In this document: in pieces, positions 10,637 to 22,556 of the stretch
Layout: each line of letters begins with the position of its first letter
Numbering within the stretch: the first letter of the stretch is position 1
Source of the DNA: Stenocarpella maydis
Taxonomy: Eukaryota > Ascomycota > Sordariomycetes > Diaporthales > Diaporthaceae
Direction: 5' to 3'
Length of the DNA: 64,000 nt
NCBI GenBank assembly: GCA_002270565.1
Contig: NQMI01000106.1
Coordinates: 1,717 to 65,716, forward strand
Notes under the pieces: generated by a model
Seen by the model: the letters and a program-made list of their open reading frames with translations, nothing else
Told to the model about the DNA's origin: nothing
Database searches by the model: none
Translations under genes and position numbers: made by a program

Positions 10637-13588
10637 TTGGAGGACTCGAAGCCCACCCCCCCGGTCGCCTCCAGCCATTTCAGCCATGTGCTGGGCAGGG
10701 AGTATGCCTCCACCCACCGTGCCCACTATGCCTGTCTGTCTCCAGCCGAGTTAAACAACCCTGTTCGCCCACCGATTCTGGACCAGGCGCGACACCGTTG
10801 GGACGGGTCGCCTTCCCGCAACGCAAGCCCAGACGCAGACCACGAAACACCATCTCGCCCGTCTTTCCCCCGTCCCCCCCCCAATACACACTCACCATTC
10901 AGCACGAGCATGACAGCTGCACATCACGGCAGACTGAGGAGTGATTCTGCGACTTTGCAACCAAGCCACGAACAGGCCGACCACTCAGGCCACAACGAGG
11001 CTTGCTTACGGCCACCATCACCTCCACCACACCTCGTCCAATCTCCTCCGCCGCCACAGCCATCATCGCTGCTACTTGCTGCTTCTGCTTCGAGGTTCCC
11101 TGTCTGCTTCGGTACCCTACAAGCAGCACGCCTACCCGCCTTAATATTCCTCTTTACACTCTGGTCCACCTGCGCTGTCCTTTTACCTATTGTCCCAACC
11201 ACCAACCTTCTTCGGATCCCCAGCTCTCTCTCGGCCGCTCTTCTCTGATCCGCATCGCCAGCTTCGGTCAGGAATCTGTTCATCTCTCCTTGCCCTGCCC
11301 CGGCCTCTCCCTGCCGATCAACCTGCGTGTCTGTTGCGCTAGGGGTGGGAACGCCCGTACGCTCTCTCCCTGCTTGCCTGCTGCAGACCGCAGACCGCAG
11401 CAGAACAAGTGCTACGGCAGGCTGTGGGCTGGCACTGTCGCAGTTGTGTCGCAGCTCAGCCGCAGAGCCCGTGGCGACGGCTGGACGGCGACCGTCCTTC
11501 TCGATAACCACCGCCCGCTCACTCTCCCCGGCGCCTCTTTCAACGCCCTCGGCCTCTGTCATCATCATATCACTCATCCCGTTGCTCACTATCTTGACCG
11601 CTCCTGAGTCCCCTCTCTCACCGACCGACCCATCGGCCGCTGACTGACGACTGGTCCCCGTCCTTCCGAGCTGTCCGACACAGGCAGACTGCCTGCACCG
11701 ATAGCTTGACTGATTTGCTGACTGACAAGCAAACACCCAAACAAACACCGACAGGACAGGCCGGCCAGCGAGCAAGCCCACTGTGCCAGCTTTCCCTCTT
11801 GTGCGCGGAACGAGCCGAGAGTCCCATCAGGACCAGCACCACAGCGTACGAGAACGACGTTAGACCATTTGGTCTGTACCCCGGTCCGCATCACCACCTG
11901 CGCCTGGGATCTTGCACCCTCGCGACCCGATCACACAGCTCTAGAGGTCTTAGTCCCCACCCTGCAACCACAGGCTTCCCCTTCTTGTCTATTCAAACTC
12001 CCGTGAGGCACCAGCGAGAGGCGGCTCATCCCAACCCACCGTCACTTCCGCTGCCAGGCTCGGACGGAACTCAACTCTTGTAACTACCCCTCTTTCCTAC
12101 CTAGGTGCTCTAGCTAGACCTTGCCTCGAGACATACCAAGGTATGTCAGCAGCGGTGACCATCGGTGTAAATGGAGAGGGCATTGCGCCTGGGGCTCTCT
12201 GCCGAAGTGCGCTTGGGGCGCGCACCAATGCATGCTGCCCACTGCCTGCCGGCTTCCCCACCGGCCATTTTCACCGGGTTCCTATCCCTCTGATTATGCT
12301 TTTTTCCTCCTCGTGTCTTGCTCTTCCCTCTGCTTAAAGCTACACAGGTGCTTTAGTCATTGCTCGAATCCTTTCGCTGACGTTGCAATCAGAGACAGCG
12401 GCGCTCGTCCGGCGCTTCTTTACCGGTCGTAAGGATTGACTTCCAACTGCAGGTGCTCCCAACCCGCTCTGGTCTTCCTGCGTCCCCACATCCGAGGCAA
12501 CTTGCACATGCATTGTTCTCTGTGAGCTTGACCGGCTGGGTGCACCCAACGACAACCCACGGGACACGGCGTCATATGCCGCTTGACCACACCCTAGACG
12601 AGCCCCATGCGCCAGCACCGCCTGCGAGTCCAAGCTTGCCCCTACGGCGCCAAACCCCAGCTTCCTGTCTCTCCGTCCCTCCCAGGCGGCATTGTGCAAC
12701 CTCGGCGGCTGTGGCGCCTTGCGTGAGTCTGTCGACCACCGCAGCCATACCTACCGGGATTCGGAGGGCATAAGGGCAGACCTACACACGTCTCGCGCAC
12801 GAGACGGTTCGGTCCGACGGAGTGAGGCCTACTGGCTGAACTGAGGCCCCAAACCATCGCTCCCGGCAACTGCAAGCTCACCCAGATATTCACCTGGTTT
12901 ATCATCGCGGGACAGGCTCTCCGGACTTCGTTCTTCGGCCTAGATCGCGCCTCTCACCCTACGCCGCTCTCGCAGTCCCCCGGCAAGACGCTCACCGTCT
13001 TGCGCTTGTCAGACTCGGTCAGGAGAATCAGGAGAACAAGGACCGGGAACGGTGTCTTGGAGCCACTCGAGTGGACCGTTGAGCAGCAGACCAAGTGAGG
13101 TAGCTTGTACTCCTCTGTACCTTGTCCTGCTGCATCGGTCACCCCTTCCCCTTGCAACCTCCATCCCGCTACGCACACCCCCTTGCCCTGTCACCACCTC
13201 CCTTCGTCTCGTTGCACTGCTGCCCTTCATCGCTGCAGTGGCCCACACTGTCCTGGCAAGGGTGCTCTGCTACCTTGTTGATGGTCTTCCTGTAAAGAAC
13301 CCCAGCCTGCGTCGACACCTAATTGCACACCTTCTCCACCCCGGTATCTCAATCGGGCGGCTTTTTCCTTCCCTCTCCTTGTCTGTGTCGATTTGCGTTG
13401 ATCCTGCGCCCGTACTTGCGGCTCCTGGCTCTGCCATTACGACCAACGCCTCAAAAACTAGTATTGCTGCTTGGCTCACTCTCACCGGGCTTAGGTTCCT
13501 TGCCTCGTGCACCTGGTACCTCTGACCGAAGTATACATACATTTACTGTGTGTGGGCATTTTCCCAACACACCCTCTCCGCAGCAGTC
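10637..13588 (+). promoter_or_regulatory. Long CT-rich leader/promoter region of the zinc-cluster gene
   Basis: About 3 kb in which the plus strand is strongly pyrimidine-rich (CCCT, CTCC and CACC runs), characteristic of fungal promoters and 5' leaders. Open frames here are low-complexity Pro/Ser/His translations with no domain. The perfect inverted repeat GACATACC-AA-GGTATGTC lies at 12130-12147, and a CCTACCTAGG motif near 12098. The block leads directly to the predicted ATG at 13589. Transcription start and any leader introns cannot be fixed from sequence alone. Confidence 0.45.
12130..12147. repeat. Perfect 8-bp inverted repeat with AA centre
   Basis: GACATACC, two A, GGTATGTC. A dyad like this in a leader could bind a dimeric factor or form a small hairpin in RNA; function unknown. 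Confidence 0.7.
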
Positions 13589-16500
13589 ATGGTAAGTTCC
13601 TCCAGTTCGTTCTTGTCCCCGGTTTGCGGCAGACTGCATTGGATATATCATCGGACTCTTCGTCTCTGGCCGTCCTCATCGACGCCCGTCCCCGGCCTTC
13701 TGTGCTGCATACACAGCCCCTCCCCCCCAAAGCCATCCTCATCTTTTAATTATCGCCTCGGTCCCGCCTCGACCTCCTCTTCGAGTCGAGTCTGGTACTA
13801 GCCTCGCATCTCACTTCGTTGTGTCACCCCGGCCTCACTCATTGCTGCACTCCCCCACCCTCTACAAGTCCCTGAGCCTCGACGGTGCAGCCAATTGATA
13901 TTATATAGAGCGCCCACCTCACCCAACGCCGCGTCCGCGGCTACCTCGATGATTCATCAGAACAAACCATCCAAGACCAGTCATTGATATCTTCATTTGA
14001 AGAACCTGTCGCATCTCTCTTTCCCCATCAGCTCTATTTCCCAGAGTCAAACGCAGCCTTCAATAGCACAGACTTTCTCCGCCTCCCGTACGGGACCCTC
14101 CCAGAATTCACCCAGCAATATACCGAACAGGGCCAGGGTCACCATCAAGCTTTCCACGAGCATCAACCACAACCGGAGCAACAATATTGTGAAATAGATA
14201 ACCAACGGCACCCACGGAAGAGACAACGAGCTGACTCAACAGACATGCCGATCCCGTCTTTTATCTCGAGGTGCCTCCCCAGCCAGGTCGACAATGAGAA
14301 GTCATCAGTACCGGGCCCGTCTGACGTTCAAGATGACGGCCAAGCGTCTTGCATAGGCGCAACTGCTTATTCCCTGCGAAAATATGTGGGAATCACAGAC
14401 ATGTGCTCGCCTTTCCCGAGCCTTGATACGACAACGGGTAAGAGTCCTCTCCTATCACGACTCCGCAAAGACTCACAAAGGATTTAAAGCATACCACCCC
14501 GTCCCTTCTACAACACCATACGATGGTGTAGTACCACGAGCGTACTCGACGGATTTGATGTCACCTGTTCACAATCATCTCCCCGAGCACCCCCTGGGTT
14601 CAAGCCGCGGCCCCCAGCATTCGTTGATTTTTGGCACAGAAGAGTCAACTCAGGCGGTCCAACTGCAGGGTTACCCCCCGCTCCAGCCAACAGACCACCT
14701 GAGCAATCAGCCTACCACCAGTTTGGACGCTATGGTTTATGCGGCCCAGGACACCCATCGTGGGTGCTTGAAGTCAGAAGCAAGCCCAGCGTTTGTAAAG
14801 TCAGAAGGTACAGATCCTGTGTTCCCGGTACCGGGGTTCCACACCAATTCAGCAACACTGCACACAGCGGCAGATACCCCTTGCACGGATTCCGGCCTTG
14901 TTAGGCCCGAGGAGAATTATGCTCGCCAGAGTGCGGTTGGCTACCAGGCTCCGCCGCCACAGTATTCCCTTCTGCATGCTTACAATCCCACAGATGGGCT
15001 CAATTCTGAGCAAATGGACCGCTTCCAAATAATCCAACAGGGCAGTGGGCTCGAGGTGGTTATGGCAAATCAAAAGCCCCCGATCACGAAGCGAGGTCCT
15101 TTCAAAAACCAAGAGAAGAGGAAACAGACTGCGCACGTAAGAAAGATTGGAAGTTGCATACGATGTAGGATGCAACGCATCAGAGTGAGTGAAGCTACAC
15201 ATAGGGATTGATGCCAAGTGTCGGACCCGCTGACCATCGAGGACAGTGCGAAGCCAACGCCGATGCACCAGACGACCACGATGCCCCATGCGATGGTTGC
15301 AGAAAGATCGGGGCCAACTCCAAGATCTACCGCCTGCCGTGTAAGCGGTGGAAATTGACCGAAGTGAGGCTCTTCAAGCCGGGCCAGGTCAAAGGGCTGG
15401 AGTGGACAAGGCGCTGGAAGGATACTACGATGGCGCCAGACATCAGCCAGTGGGACTCTCCCGATATCAAGATCATCAGGCTGACTGAGGGTTACGCGGA
15501 TGGTGTTCAGCTGGCGGTTCGTCGCTTCGTCAAGCAGACCGGCGATAGGTTGCACCGCACCTGGTTCGAGAACGGGGAGGAGCAGCACTGGTACATAGAA
15601 CCGTACGCGCTGGTCGACCTCGAGGGCGCGAGGGCGCAGTATGAAAGCTACTTGAAATCTGGACTGAGTGGGATGCTGAAGGCGCTGCTCGGGCCGAGGG
15701 AGAAGCTGCTCTGGAGGACATATGAGCACGCCGTCCGGCGGCTCAAGAGGCCAGAGACGCCCAAAGACGAGAGGGAACTGATATCAAAGACTCTCGACCT
15801 ATGGGCGGCTGTACGCTTGACGACAAAATCGTTCCAGATCATTGGGGAGGAGACGCTCGGGATCCGACCGCTGAAGGGAAGCGTTCCTATCCCGCCTGTG
15901 ATGGGGGCGCAACTCGACTTCATCCTGCTCAACCAGACGCTGCCGAAACTGCGAAGGGAGGCGTTGGAAGCCCTGCAGAACATGACGCAGGCAAAGAAGC
16001 AGAAGACTTGGTTGACGACATACCTCGTAACATTCATCCTACTTCACAACGTGGCCCTCATAACGGCTCACGACCGCAGCTATGCCCAGAAGCACGGTCT
16101 GAAAGTAGGTCGTCTTCATGAACACGAGTCCACGGTAAGATGGCTGACCAGATGTGGGTGAGCAGAGAACGTATGCCAGGAAGGACATGGTCGAGCAATA
16201 CCACTTGGGTAAGTCCGGCTGCAGCACCTCCGACAGCGTTGCATCCTCCAAACATCAAGGAGCACAGGGCCACCATTGCTAACGTTGAGGGAATGACGTG
16301 GCTGGCAGGCGCCAACATCTTCTTAGCCTACTACCATTATTGCAACAAGGGCGTGTATCCGTTCTCGACGGAATGCAAGGATTCCGACCTGCAGAACTTG
16401 GCCGAGCTGGACGAAGGGTCGATCAGTTTCGTCAAGTATACAAGGAATTTTGCCAAGGAGCACAGTAAGTTGAAAACGCAAATGGGAACAGGGGTGGAAG

Positions 16501-16677
16501 GAGGCGGTTGTAAAGAGGGCGGGGCAGAGTGATTGAATCAAGGTGCTGACCGCATGCTGCAAAACAGAGGACCAGTGGGACGATCTGCCCAGAGCCAAGG
16601 ACTACGGCAATGACTACTACTTCATCAGACAGCTGTATCAGCAGAATTGGGAACCGGAGTCAACGACAGTCGGCTAG
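13589..16677 (+). CDS. C6 zinc-cluster (Zn2Cys6-like) transcriptional regulator, seven exons
   Basis: Predicted exons 13589-13591, 13909-14437, 14481-15184, 15247-16104, 16166-16208, 16309-16464 and 16568-16677 join in frame to about 800 residues. Exons 3 to 7 are firm: donors and acceptors are canonical and phases match. Exon 1 would be only the ATG, immediately followed by GTAAGT; it is inferred because exon 2 opens after a TATAG acceptor and has no usable ATG. The zinc region is split by an intron and reads CIRCRMQRIR then CEANAD, CDGCRK and LPC, giving Cys at about 403, 406, 413, 427, 430 and 444. The spacing between the third and fourth Cys and at the end is longer than in GAL4-type clusters. 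The following 330 residues (KPGQVKG, RRWKD, LLWRTY, QKTWLTTYLVTFILLHN, HYCNKG) match a conserved C-terminal region found in a Sordariomycete family of such regulators. The N-terminal 400 residues are Gln/Pro/Ser-rich and probably disordered. Presumably nuclear; targets unknown. Confidence 0.82.
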
Positions 16678-17912
16678 GCGAGGGTGGGGAGGGGAAGGGG
16701 GATAATCACCACTGGCAGATATCATGATATCATGTTACGAAAACGACACTAAGATACTTTATAGACACGGCCAAGAACGGAACGGTAGTTATTAGAAGGG
16801 ACTTGACTCCTCCTTGACAGAAGGACCTTTATTAGCCGTTAGAGGCCAGGAGAGGAAACGACATGTATACCCGGCTTGGTGCCATCACCCTGGTACGATG
16901 AACAATTGTAACAACGTAGGGAATTCATCCAGTGCAGACAGCATTTCCAGAGTGATGCCGCCACCTTGGAAACATTTGAAATTCCTTGACTTCTAGTGAA
17001 GCTAAGGACGAGGAGCATAGGGGAGGGGGATGTTTCAGGGTTTCATAGAGAAAGCGGCGATGCCTAAGTAGCCTTACTGCGACATCAAAGCCAAGGAAGA
17101 AGCAGGAATAGATGGTGGATTCAATATCACACCTTCTCGCATCGAGACCGAACCTTGAGAACATATGCGGAAAGCCTGCACCCTTGTGATGTCATCCGTG
17201 GAGCGTAAATGCTCAACTCATGTTGCAAGCAGAGTACAGTAATATGAGTCTTGATATAACTAGTAAAGCGCAAAAATAAAACAAAAATTGTTAGAATATT
17301 CGCAGCCGCAGATTGTACGCCTAGGGGGCAATTTTCCCCGAGGTTCCCATCAAGATTTCAAATGTTGACTTCAGCAATAAAAGTGATTCCCGAAACTGCG
17401 CTAAGGCAAGATGAGGTCGCTTACTATATAACACAAACAAGTGCGCCGGCTGCCTGAACACGTCCAGTGCAACTCAGATGGACCACTTAGACCATAAACA
17501 ATATGGACAGGCGGCGCACACGAGGAACTTTTTGGGGGGGCCACGGCCTAGCTGCAGCAACTCAGTCACACTGCATGTGTGCAAAAGGCGAAATCTGCAG
17601 TAGTAAACCTGTCAGCGCTGCCTTGCGTCTGCCTAACCAGGACAGATACATAACTAAAGCTACTACGTATATATACCCCATGACCATGTCAGCGCAAGCG
17701 CCGACAGCCTTGGGAATTCGCAACTTTTTCTTTCCCCCTTCTTTCTTTCCCCTGTTCAAACCAGTCTCATACATGTCCATCTTGGAATTCGTCCTTTCAC
17801 ATCTGTGATTATCCCCGCTTTCCATAAGAAATTGCACTCTGTTCAGCTCGACCGAAACGCCCAGTTCAAACACATAGTTCAAAAGTCCAGTTTCTCTACC
17901 AGAGTGGCAACC
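16678..17912. other. Intergenic region between regulator and AAA ATPase
   Basis: About 1.2 kb with no gene-like frame. The second half (17680-17790) becomes pyrimidine-rich, as expected for the leader of the AAA ATPase gene. Nothing else is recognised. Confidence 0.5.
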
Positions 17913-19954
17913 ATGGATGTATCATCCCTGGGAGGCCTATCTTCGGTGGCGATCGGACCGGTCCTCATGATGAACTGGCGGAGGATCGTCGCTTATTTCC
18001 CGGCTGTCGAAAGGCTCATCGACGGGCTCGACTCGGAGAAGCTACTTCACGCACTGTTTGGGACGCGGGCCGGCCTCTCCATGCTGGGCGTGATCGCTTC
18101 ACTCACGACTGCCCACCTCCTGCGCCTGGCCTGGCACGGAGCCTGGCATCTAGTGATGAGCAATTTCTACACCAAGTGCTCCCTCTCGGAACACAGTACT
18201 ATCCACGATCAGGTCCTGGCCTGGGTGACCAAGAACCCCAAGTTCCAATCCGCCACGAGGGTCAGGATTACGGACCGAGATGATAACAAGGTCGAAGTCT
18301 CGGATACCGAGGAATCCATTGACATCGAACGGATGGTGAATGAAATAGTATGTCATTGCAATTGTATACCCTGATTATTGCTGGAACCGACAAACTGACA
18401 TCATCTTAGCCACCCACTTTCCGTCCCGAGATTGGTCAGGTCCGGTTCTGGCACAAGGGTGCGTATTTCTGGATGCATGAACGCAAGGACAAAAGGCTCG
18501 AGTACCACGGCAAAGAGGCACCGGATAATTGGCTCGATATTTACTGCTTCAGCTGGGCTCGAACCACAAGTAAGTAAACCGCTATTTGCCTCCTTTATAT
18601 CGTGAGCTGCGCAAGCATGGCTCAGGGGGAAAGAGAGATGTCCAGCTTTTGCTGACGACATCCGAAGAGCCTTTGAGGGACTTGCTCGTGACGATTCTGA
18701 AAGAGGACGCTGCTTAAAACTGCGGCAACACACTCATATGGAGTCCCATCCAGCAAATGGGTCCGTTTGGCCAAACTCCTTACTGGTCGAGGTCCCAATC
18801 CCGCCTTAAGCGACCATTGAAAACGGTCATTCTGAACCAGCAGCAAAAGGAAACAGTGGTCGACGACATCACCAGCTTCCTCTCGCGCTCAGGGGTCCTG
18901 TGGCACAAGGAGAAAGGCTTGCCCCTGTGAGTGCTGGCGCCTCTCAATCATGACACGAGGTCCCAAACCTTGCACAATCACACTAACACACGAATGAAGC
19001 CGGCTCGGCTACCTATTCAGTGGCCCTCCAGGAACGGGCAAATCATCACTGGCCTTCGCCCTGGCCAGCAACTTCGGCCTCCCCGTCTACATGATCAACC
19101 TGTCCGCCCCCGGGCTCAGCGACACCGACATAGAATCTCTCTTCGGCAGCGTCCCTCGCCATTGCATCGTCCTGCTCGAGGACGTGGACGCGACCCAGCC
19201 CCTGTCAAGGAAGCTGGACGGTTCGAAGAGCTCAGCCGAGAGGAGTGCCACCGCCCTCGCTCCGCCGGACTCGGATGAAGACGCTATGCCGCCAATGCCG
19301 CCAATGCCACCAGATCGCAAGGGCAAGCGGGCGGGCAACAGGCGCGGCAACACGGTCACCCTGAGCGGTCTCCTCAACGCCATAGACGGGGTCGCTGCCT
19401 CGGAGGGTAAGCCAGGAGCTCGTATCCCCTCTCACGCCCCAGTGGCCGAGGCCTGCAGTTTCTGACAAGGAGAGCACCCCCCCTCCGCCGGGGGGTGTCA
19501 CACAGGGCGCATCCTCATAATGACAACCAACCACATCGAAAACCTCGACGAGGCCCTGATCAGGACGGGGCGCGCCGACCGCATCGTGACCTTCACGCAC
19601 GCGACCAAGGAGCAGGCGGGCGAGATGTTCGCCAGCGCCTACACGGGCGCCCGCTGGGGCCAGCACATGTCCCGGGAGGCCGTGGCGAGGCACCCGGAGA
19701 TGGAGGAGTGGGACGAGGCCGACATCCCGCCCCTGGCCGCCGAGTTCGCGGCCCGGATCCGCGGCGGCGAGTTCAGCCCGGCGCTGCTGCAGCAGTACTT
19801 CAAGGACTTCCGCGCGGAGCCGCGCCGCGCCGTCCGCGAGGTGGAGGCGTGGATGGAGAACCCCCGGGCGTACCGGAAGCCGCCGCGTGCCGTGAGGGAG
19901 GGGCAGAACGGGGGCTGTAATGGAGCCGTTGATGTCCCGAAGGCGCCTGAATAG
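17913..19954 (+). pseudogene. BCS1-like AAA ATPase with an in-frame TAA
   Basis: Exons 17913-18347, 18410-18569, 18626-18926, 19000-19406 and 19506-19954 join in frame (584 codons). The N-terminal part has a hydrophobic segment (SMLGVIASLTTAHLL), as in BCS1-type proteins. The AAA core is intact: Walker A GPPGTGKSS, Walker B CIVLLEDVDA, sensor TTNH and arginine-finger region RTGRADR. A Pro/Met repeat (MPPMPPMPP) lies between Walker B and the sensor. Codon 229, at 18715-18717, is TAA although the frame is open on both sides, which would truncate the protein before the ATPase core. A 66-nt in-frame intron (18688-18753, GTGACG...CCAG) could remove it but has a poor donor. So it is either a nonsense mutation, a base-call error or an unrecognised intron. 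In the family, BCS1 extracts or inserts a folded subunit (Rieske protein) at the mitochondrial inner membrane; fungal paralogues like this one have no settled role. Confidence 0.72.
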
Positions 19955-20787
19955 ACGTGTTATTACGAGAGCCAGCCCCCTCGGGTTGGCCTTGGGCTCT
20001 TGTTGCGGTGCTAGAATATGCTACCAAGGCATCGTAGAATCTTCCCCTACAAGAAATAGAAACGAATCTTGTTCCATATCACGAGTTACTTATATTTTTA
20101 GTTGTGACGCACAAGCTGTTGGATCTTGGACTTGGTTACCCTCTATTTCCACCCCTCAAGGACCCGTGATCAACCTTGTGATTGCTATACGTGGACTGGA
20201 ATTGGGCTTTAAGCCTCTCAACTTCAGCTGTAAGATCCCTATGCCAAGTTTCAAGCTCCGCCGCGCACACCTGATAATCACAATCACCCCATGCGACTGC
20301 ATAACCAGAGTGGGCGGCATTCTTTAAGGACCCAAGTATAGTATTCAGCCCGGCAGTTCTATTTGAGGAGTACGTCACAAAAGCGAGACCTGTGGTGCAT
20401 GATATCGATACAATAATTTATTTACTGAGTGGGATTTCTTTCCATCAACATCGATGAAAAGAAGGGAGGTGTCCGGAGAAGGAAAATCTCAAGTGCTAAC
20501 TTTAGAAAAACCGCGTCATTTATCATCTGTATGGGGAGGATTGTGGAGAGGCAACGAGGTCTCGACGGAAATAGGGTGTTGCATACCAAGGTTGTAAAGT
20601 TGAGCAGTGAAAAGAGGTTGAGTGATGGATCCACCTGTCCCCGACATCATCACTTGACCCAACTTCCATCGTCCTTCATTCAGCTGCACCGGCATCACAT
20701 GCCTCACATAGAAAAATCTGACACTACTGCCTTCACGAACCTATCGCGCTCATTTACAACAATATATCACAAGTCTAATCCACCATA
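19955..20787. other. Intergenic region 3' of the AAA ATPase
   Basis: No gene-like frame or repeat recognised. The region includes the 3' end of the AAA ATPase transcript and probably the leader of the small ORF at 20788. Confidence 0.4.
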
Positions 20788-20922
20788 ATGTCTCTTCGCA
20801 CCGCTCTCTTCAGCCTGACCACCATGACACGCTCCGTCTTGGCCGCACTGGCCAAGCTCGCAACCCGCCAAATCATCGATAGCCACTTCAGCGATAAGCT
20901 CGGTGCTGCTTACGGTGCATAG
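20788..20922 (+). CDS. Possible small ORF, 44 residues
   Basis: ATG at 20788, preceded by CACCATA, opens a 44-codon frame (MSLRTALFSLTTMTRS at the start, DKLGAAYGA at the end) with an amphipathic N-terminus rich in Arg, Ser, Thr and Leu resembling a mitochondrial presequence. No domain recognised and no clear downstream exon. It may be a first exon, a small secreted or mitochondrial peptide, or chance. Confidence 0.25.
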   Translation: MSLRTALFSLTTMTRSVLAALAKLATRQIIDSHFSDKLGAAYGA

Positions 20923-21403
20923 GTTGGTGCTTTAAAGATGAGGGGGTTGAGCATGGAGTTGGCCATTCAGGTGTGTTGCTTAGGAAAACTGACGGCCTGG
21001 GCTTCATATTGGGCAAAGAAATATGCAGGGTATCTGGTTCTAGCATCTGTTATGCCTGGCTTGTTTTCCTTGAGATGGTAATGGACAGAATCAAGATGGT
21101 ACGACTGAGCCATCATGGTAACGGCAACCGCTTGGGTCTTCAGTTGTGGGCACTGTCAGCATTCCTCAACCCATTGTTCAGACGTGAGATGAGTGAACGA
21201 GGCGCAGCCCCACAAGCCAGAATGAGGGGGTGCCGAAGTACGAGTGTTTAAGTATACCTGAGGGTGAAGTGGCACGCGTGGAGTTTTAGTCATAATTAGC
21301 AGCGCTTATGACTTGATCTTAGATGGAGCAACCACATTGTGCAGGTTCCATACATTTATGGTCGATAGACTCTCCATCCGGCCATGACGGCGTCTGACTC
21401 ATC
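20923..21403. other. Intergenic region between small ORF and thioesterase
   Basis: No recognised coding sequence. The right part should contain the 3' untranslated region of the minus-strand thioesterase gene. Confidence 0.4.
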
Positions 21404-21874
21404 TCAGGCGACGTACTTGGTGTGACTGGCGGTGACCAAGACCTTCTTGTCCTCCCCAGGCTTGGCGGCCTTTCTGATCTCCATGGTGGTGTAGGCCAGG
21501 TTCCTGCCGAGCTTGTTGAGCCAGCACTCGACCTCGACCGTGTCGCCGACCTTTGCACTGGAGACATAGGAGATGTGGATGTCAGTCGAGACACCCGTCT
21601 TGTGGCCGCCGCTCCTTGCTACGATGGACATTCCGGCGGCAAAGTCGACTATGGCAGCAGAGGTGGTGCCGTGGATGCCACCGAGCGAGTTGACGTGCTT
21701 GTCTTCGAGGACCAGGCGGCCAATGACACGGCCGTCTGAGGTGGCGGAGGCGAGTTTGATGGTTGGGATGAGGATGTTGTATGGCTGGGATGTCGTGATC
21801 TTTGTGGCCCAGACGTGCTCGACATGGCTGAAGACCGAGACGGGTGCGTTGGAGGAGGGTGTTGAGTCTGCCAT
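21404..21874 (-). CDS. Hotdog-fold acyl-CoA thioesterase (PaaI/ACOT13-like)
   Basis: Single-exon protein of 156 residues; the start MADSTPSSN at 21874 is chosen because the upstream in-frame stretch is not protein-like. The central segment HVNSLGGIHGTTSAAIVDFA matches the hotdog thioesterase signature in which a short loop (xLGGIHGG-like) leads into the long helix carrying the active-site acidic residue, here Asp of VDFA. The downstream strand GVSTDIHISYVSSAKVGD also fits. Members hydrolyse acyl-CoA thioesters as small tetramers in cytosol or mitochondria; the substrate cannot be inferred. The gene is divergent from the AMMECR1 gene, with about 680 bp between start codons. Confidence 0.85.
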   Translation of the reverse strand: MADSTPSSNAPVSVFSHVEHVWATKITTSQPYNILIPTIKLASATSDGRVIGRLVLEDKHVNSLGGIHGTTSAAIVDFAAGMSIVARSGGHKTGVSTDIHISYVSSAKVGDTVEVECWLNKLGRNLAYTTMEIRKAAKPGEDKKVLVTASHTKYVA

Positions 21875-22556
21875 GGTCGTTGTTGGAAGATGAGATATAT
21901 GCTTGCTTGAGAGTGCGAAGTTGAGTCGTGAACAAGTAAGCACTTCGGGAAAGACCAATGGATCCCAGGCCAGCAAGCCACGAGACCACCGACATGAGGC
22001 AGTCCCTATCTTCGTCTTGCAGGGTGGCTTGGACGATGTGGCTTTGCTGTGGCTGCCCCGGCCGAGCCTGGCCTTTCGGTTTCATTCCTGGGCCAAGCAA
22101 CAGGGCCCGAGCTGCCGGTCCCCCCGCCATGCAATGCTGACGTACCCTACATAGACTACCATGTACTCCGTACTACCATCATGTGCTACCCCTCCTCCAG
22201 CTGAGCCAAACGCAGCAGCCTGTCCCATCGTCTCACCACCAGCCTCTCTTTCCCTCGCGCCCAACTCTAACCCCCCCGTCACCATTACTCATGATTTAGG
22301 TCCTGCTAACACTCGTCTCCTCCCCGCCCTCCCATCGCACAGGCAGCTCGACGGCGCCCTCCACCTTCTCCCTCTCTCCACCTCTCCGTTGGCTCGTCCT
22401 AGGCCCCCCCCCCCAAAACACTCTCACTCGCAATTCTTCCGTCCTTTCTTCCTCCCGGCCAACTCCTCCTGAATCTCCACCCCCCCACTCAACCTCTTGA
22501 CTCTCTTTGATCCAGGAGATATCCCACCAGGGCAAGGCACCTGCCCCACATCAACC
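21875..22556. promoter_or_regulatory. Divergent promoter region, thioesterase and AMMECR1 genes
   Basis: Non-coding interval between two divergent start codons. The right 300 bp (22190-22550) is strongly CT-rich on the plus strand and contains a C10 run near 22399-22410, typical of a fungal leader. No specific binding site assigned. Confidence 0.5.

Noticed and set aside
10637..11248. 203-codon Pro/Ser/His-rich frame
   Set aside because: No ATG at the start, low-complexity translation of a CT-rich leader, overlapped by a longer open frame on the opposite strand.
10924..11781. 285-codon minus-strand frame
   Set aside because: Reverse complement of the CT-rich leader; Gly/Arg/Ala-rich without motif.
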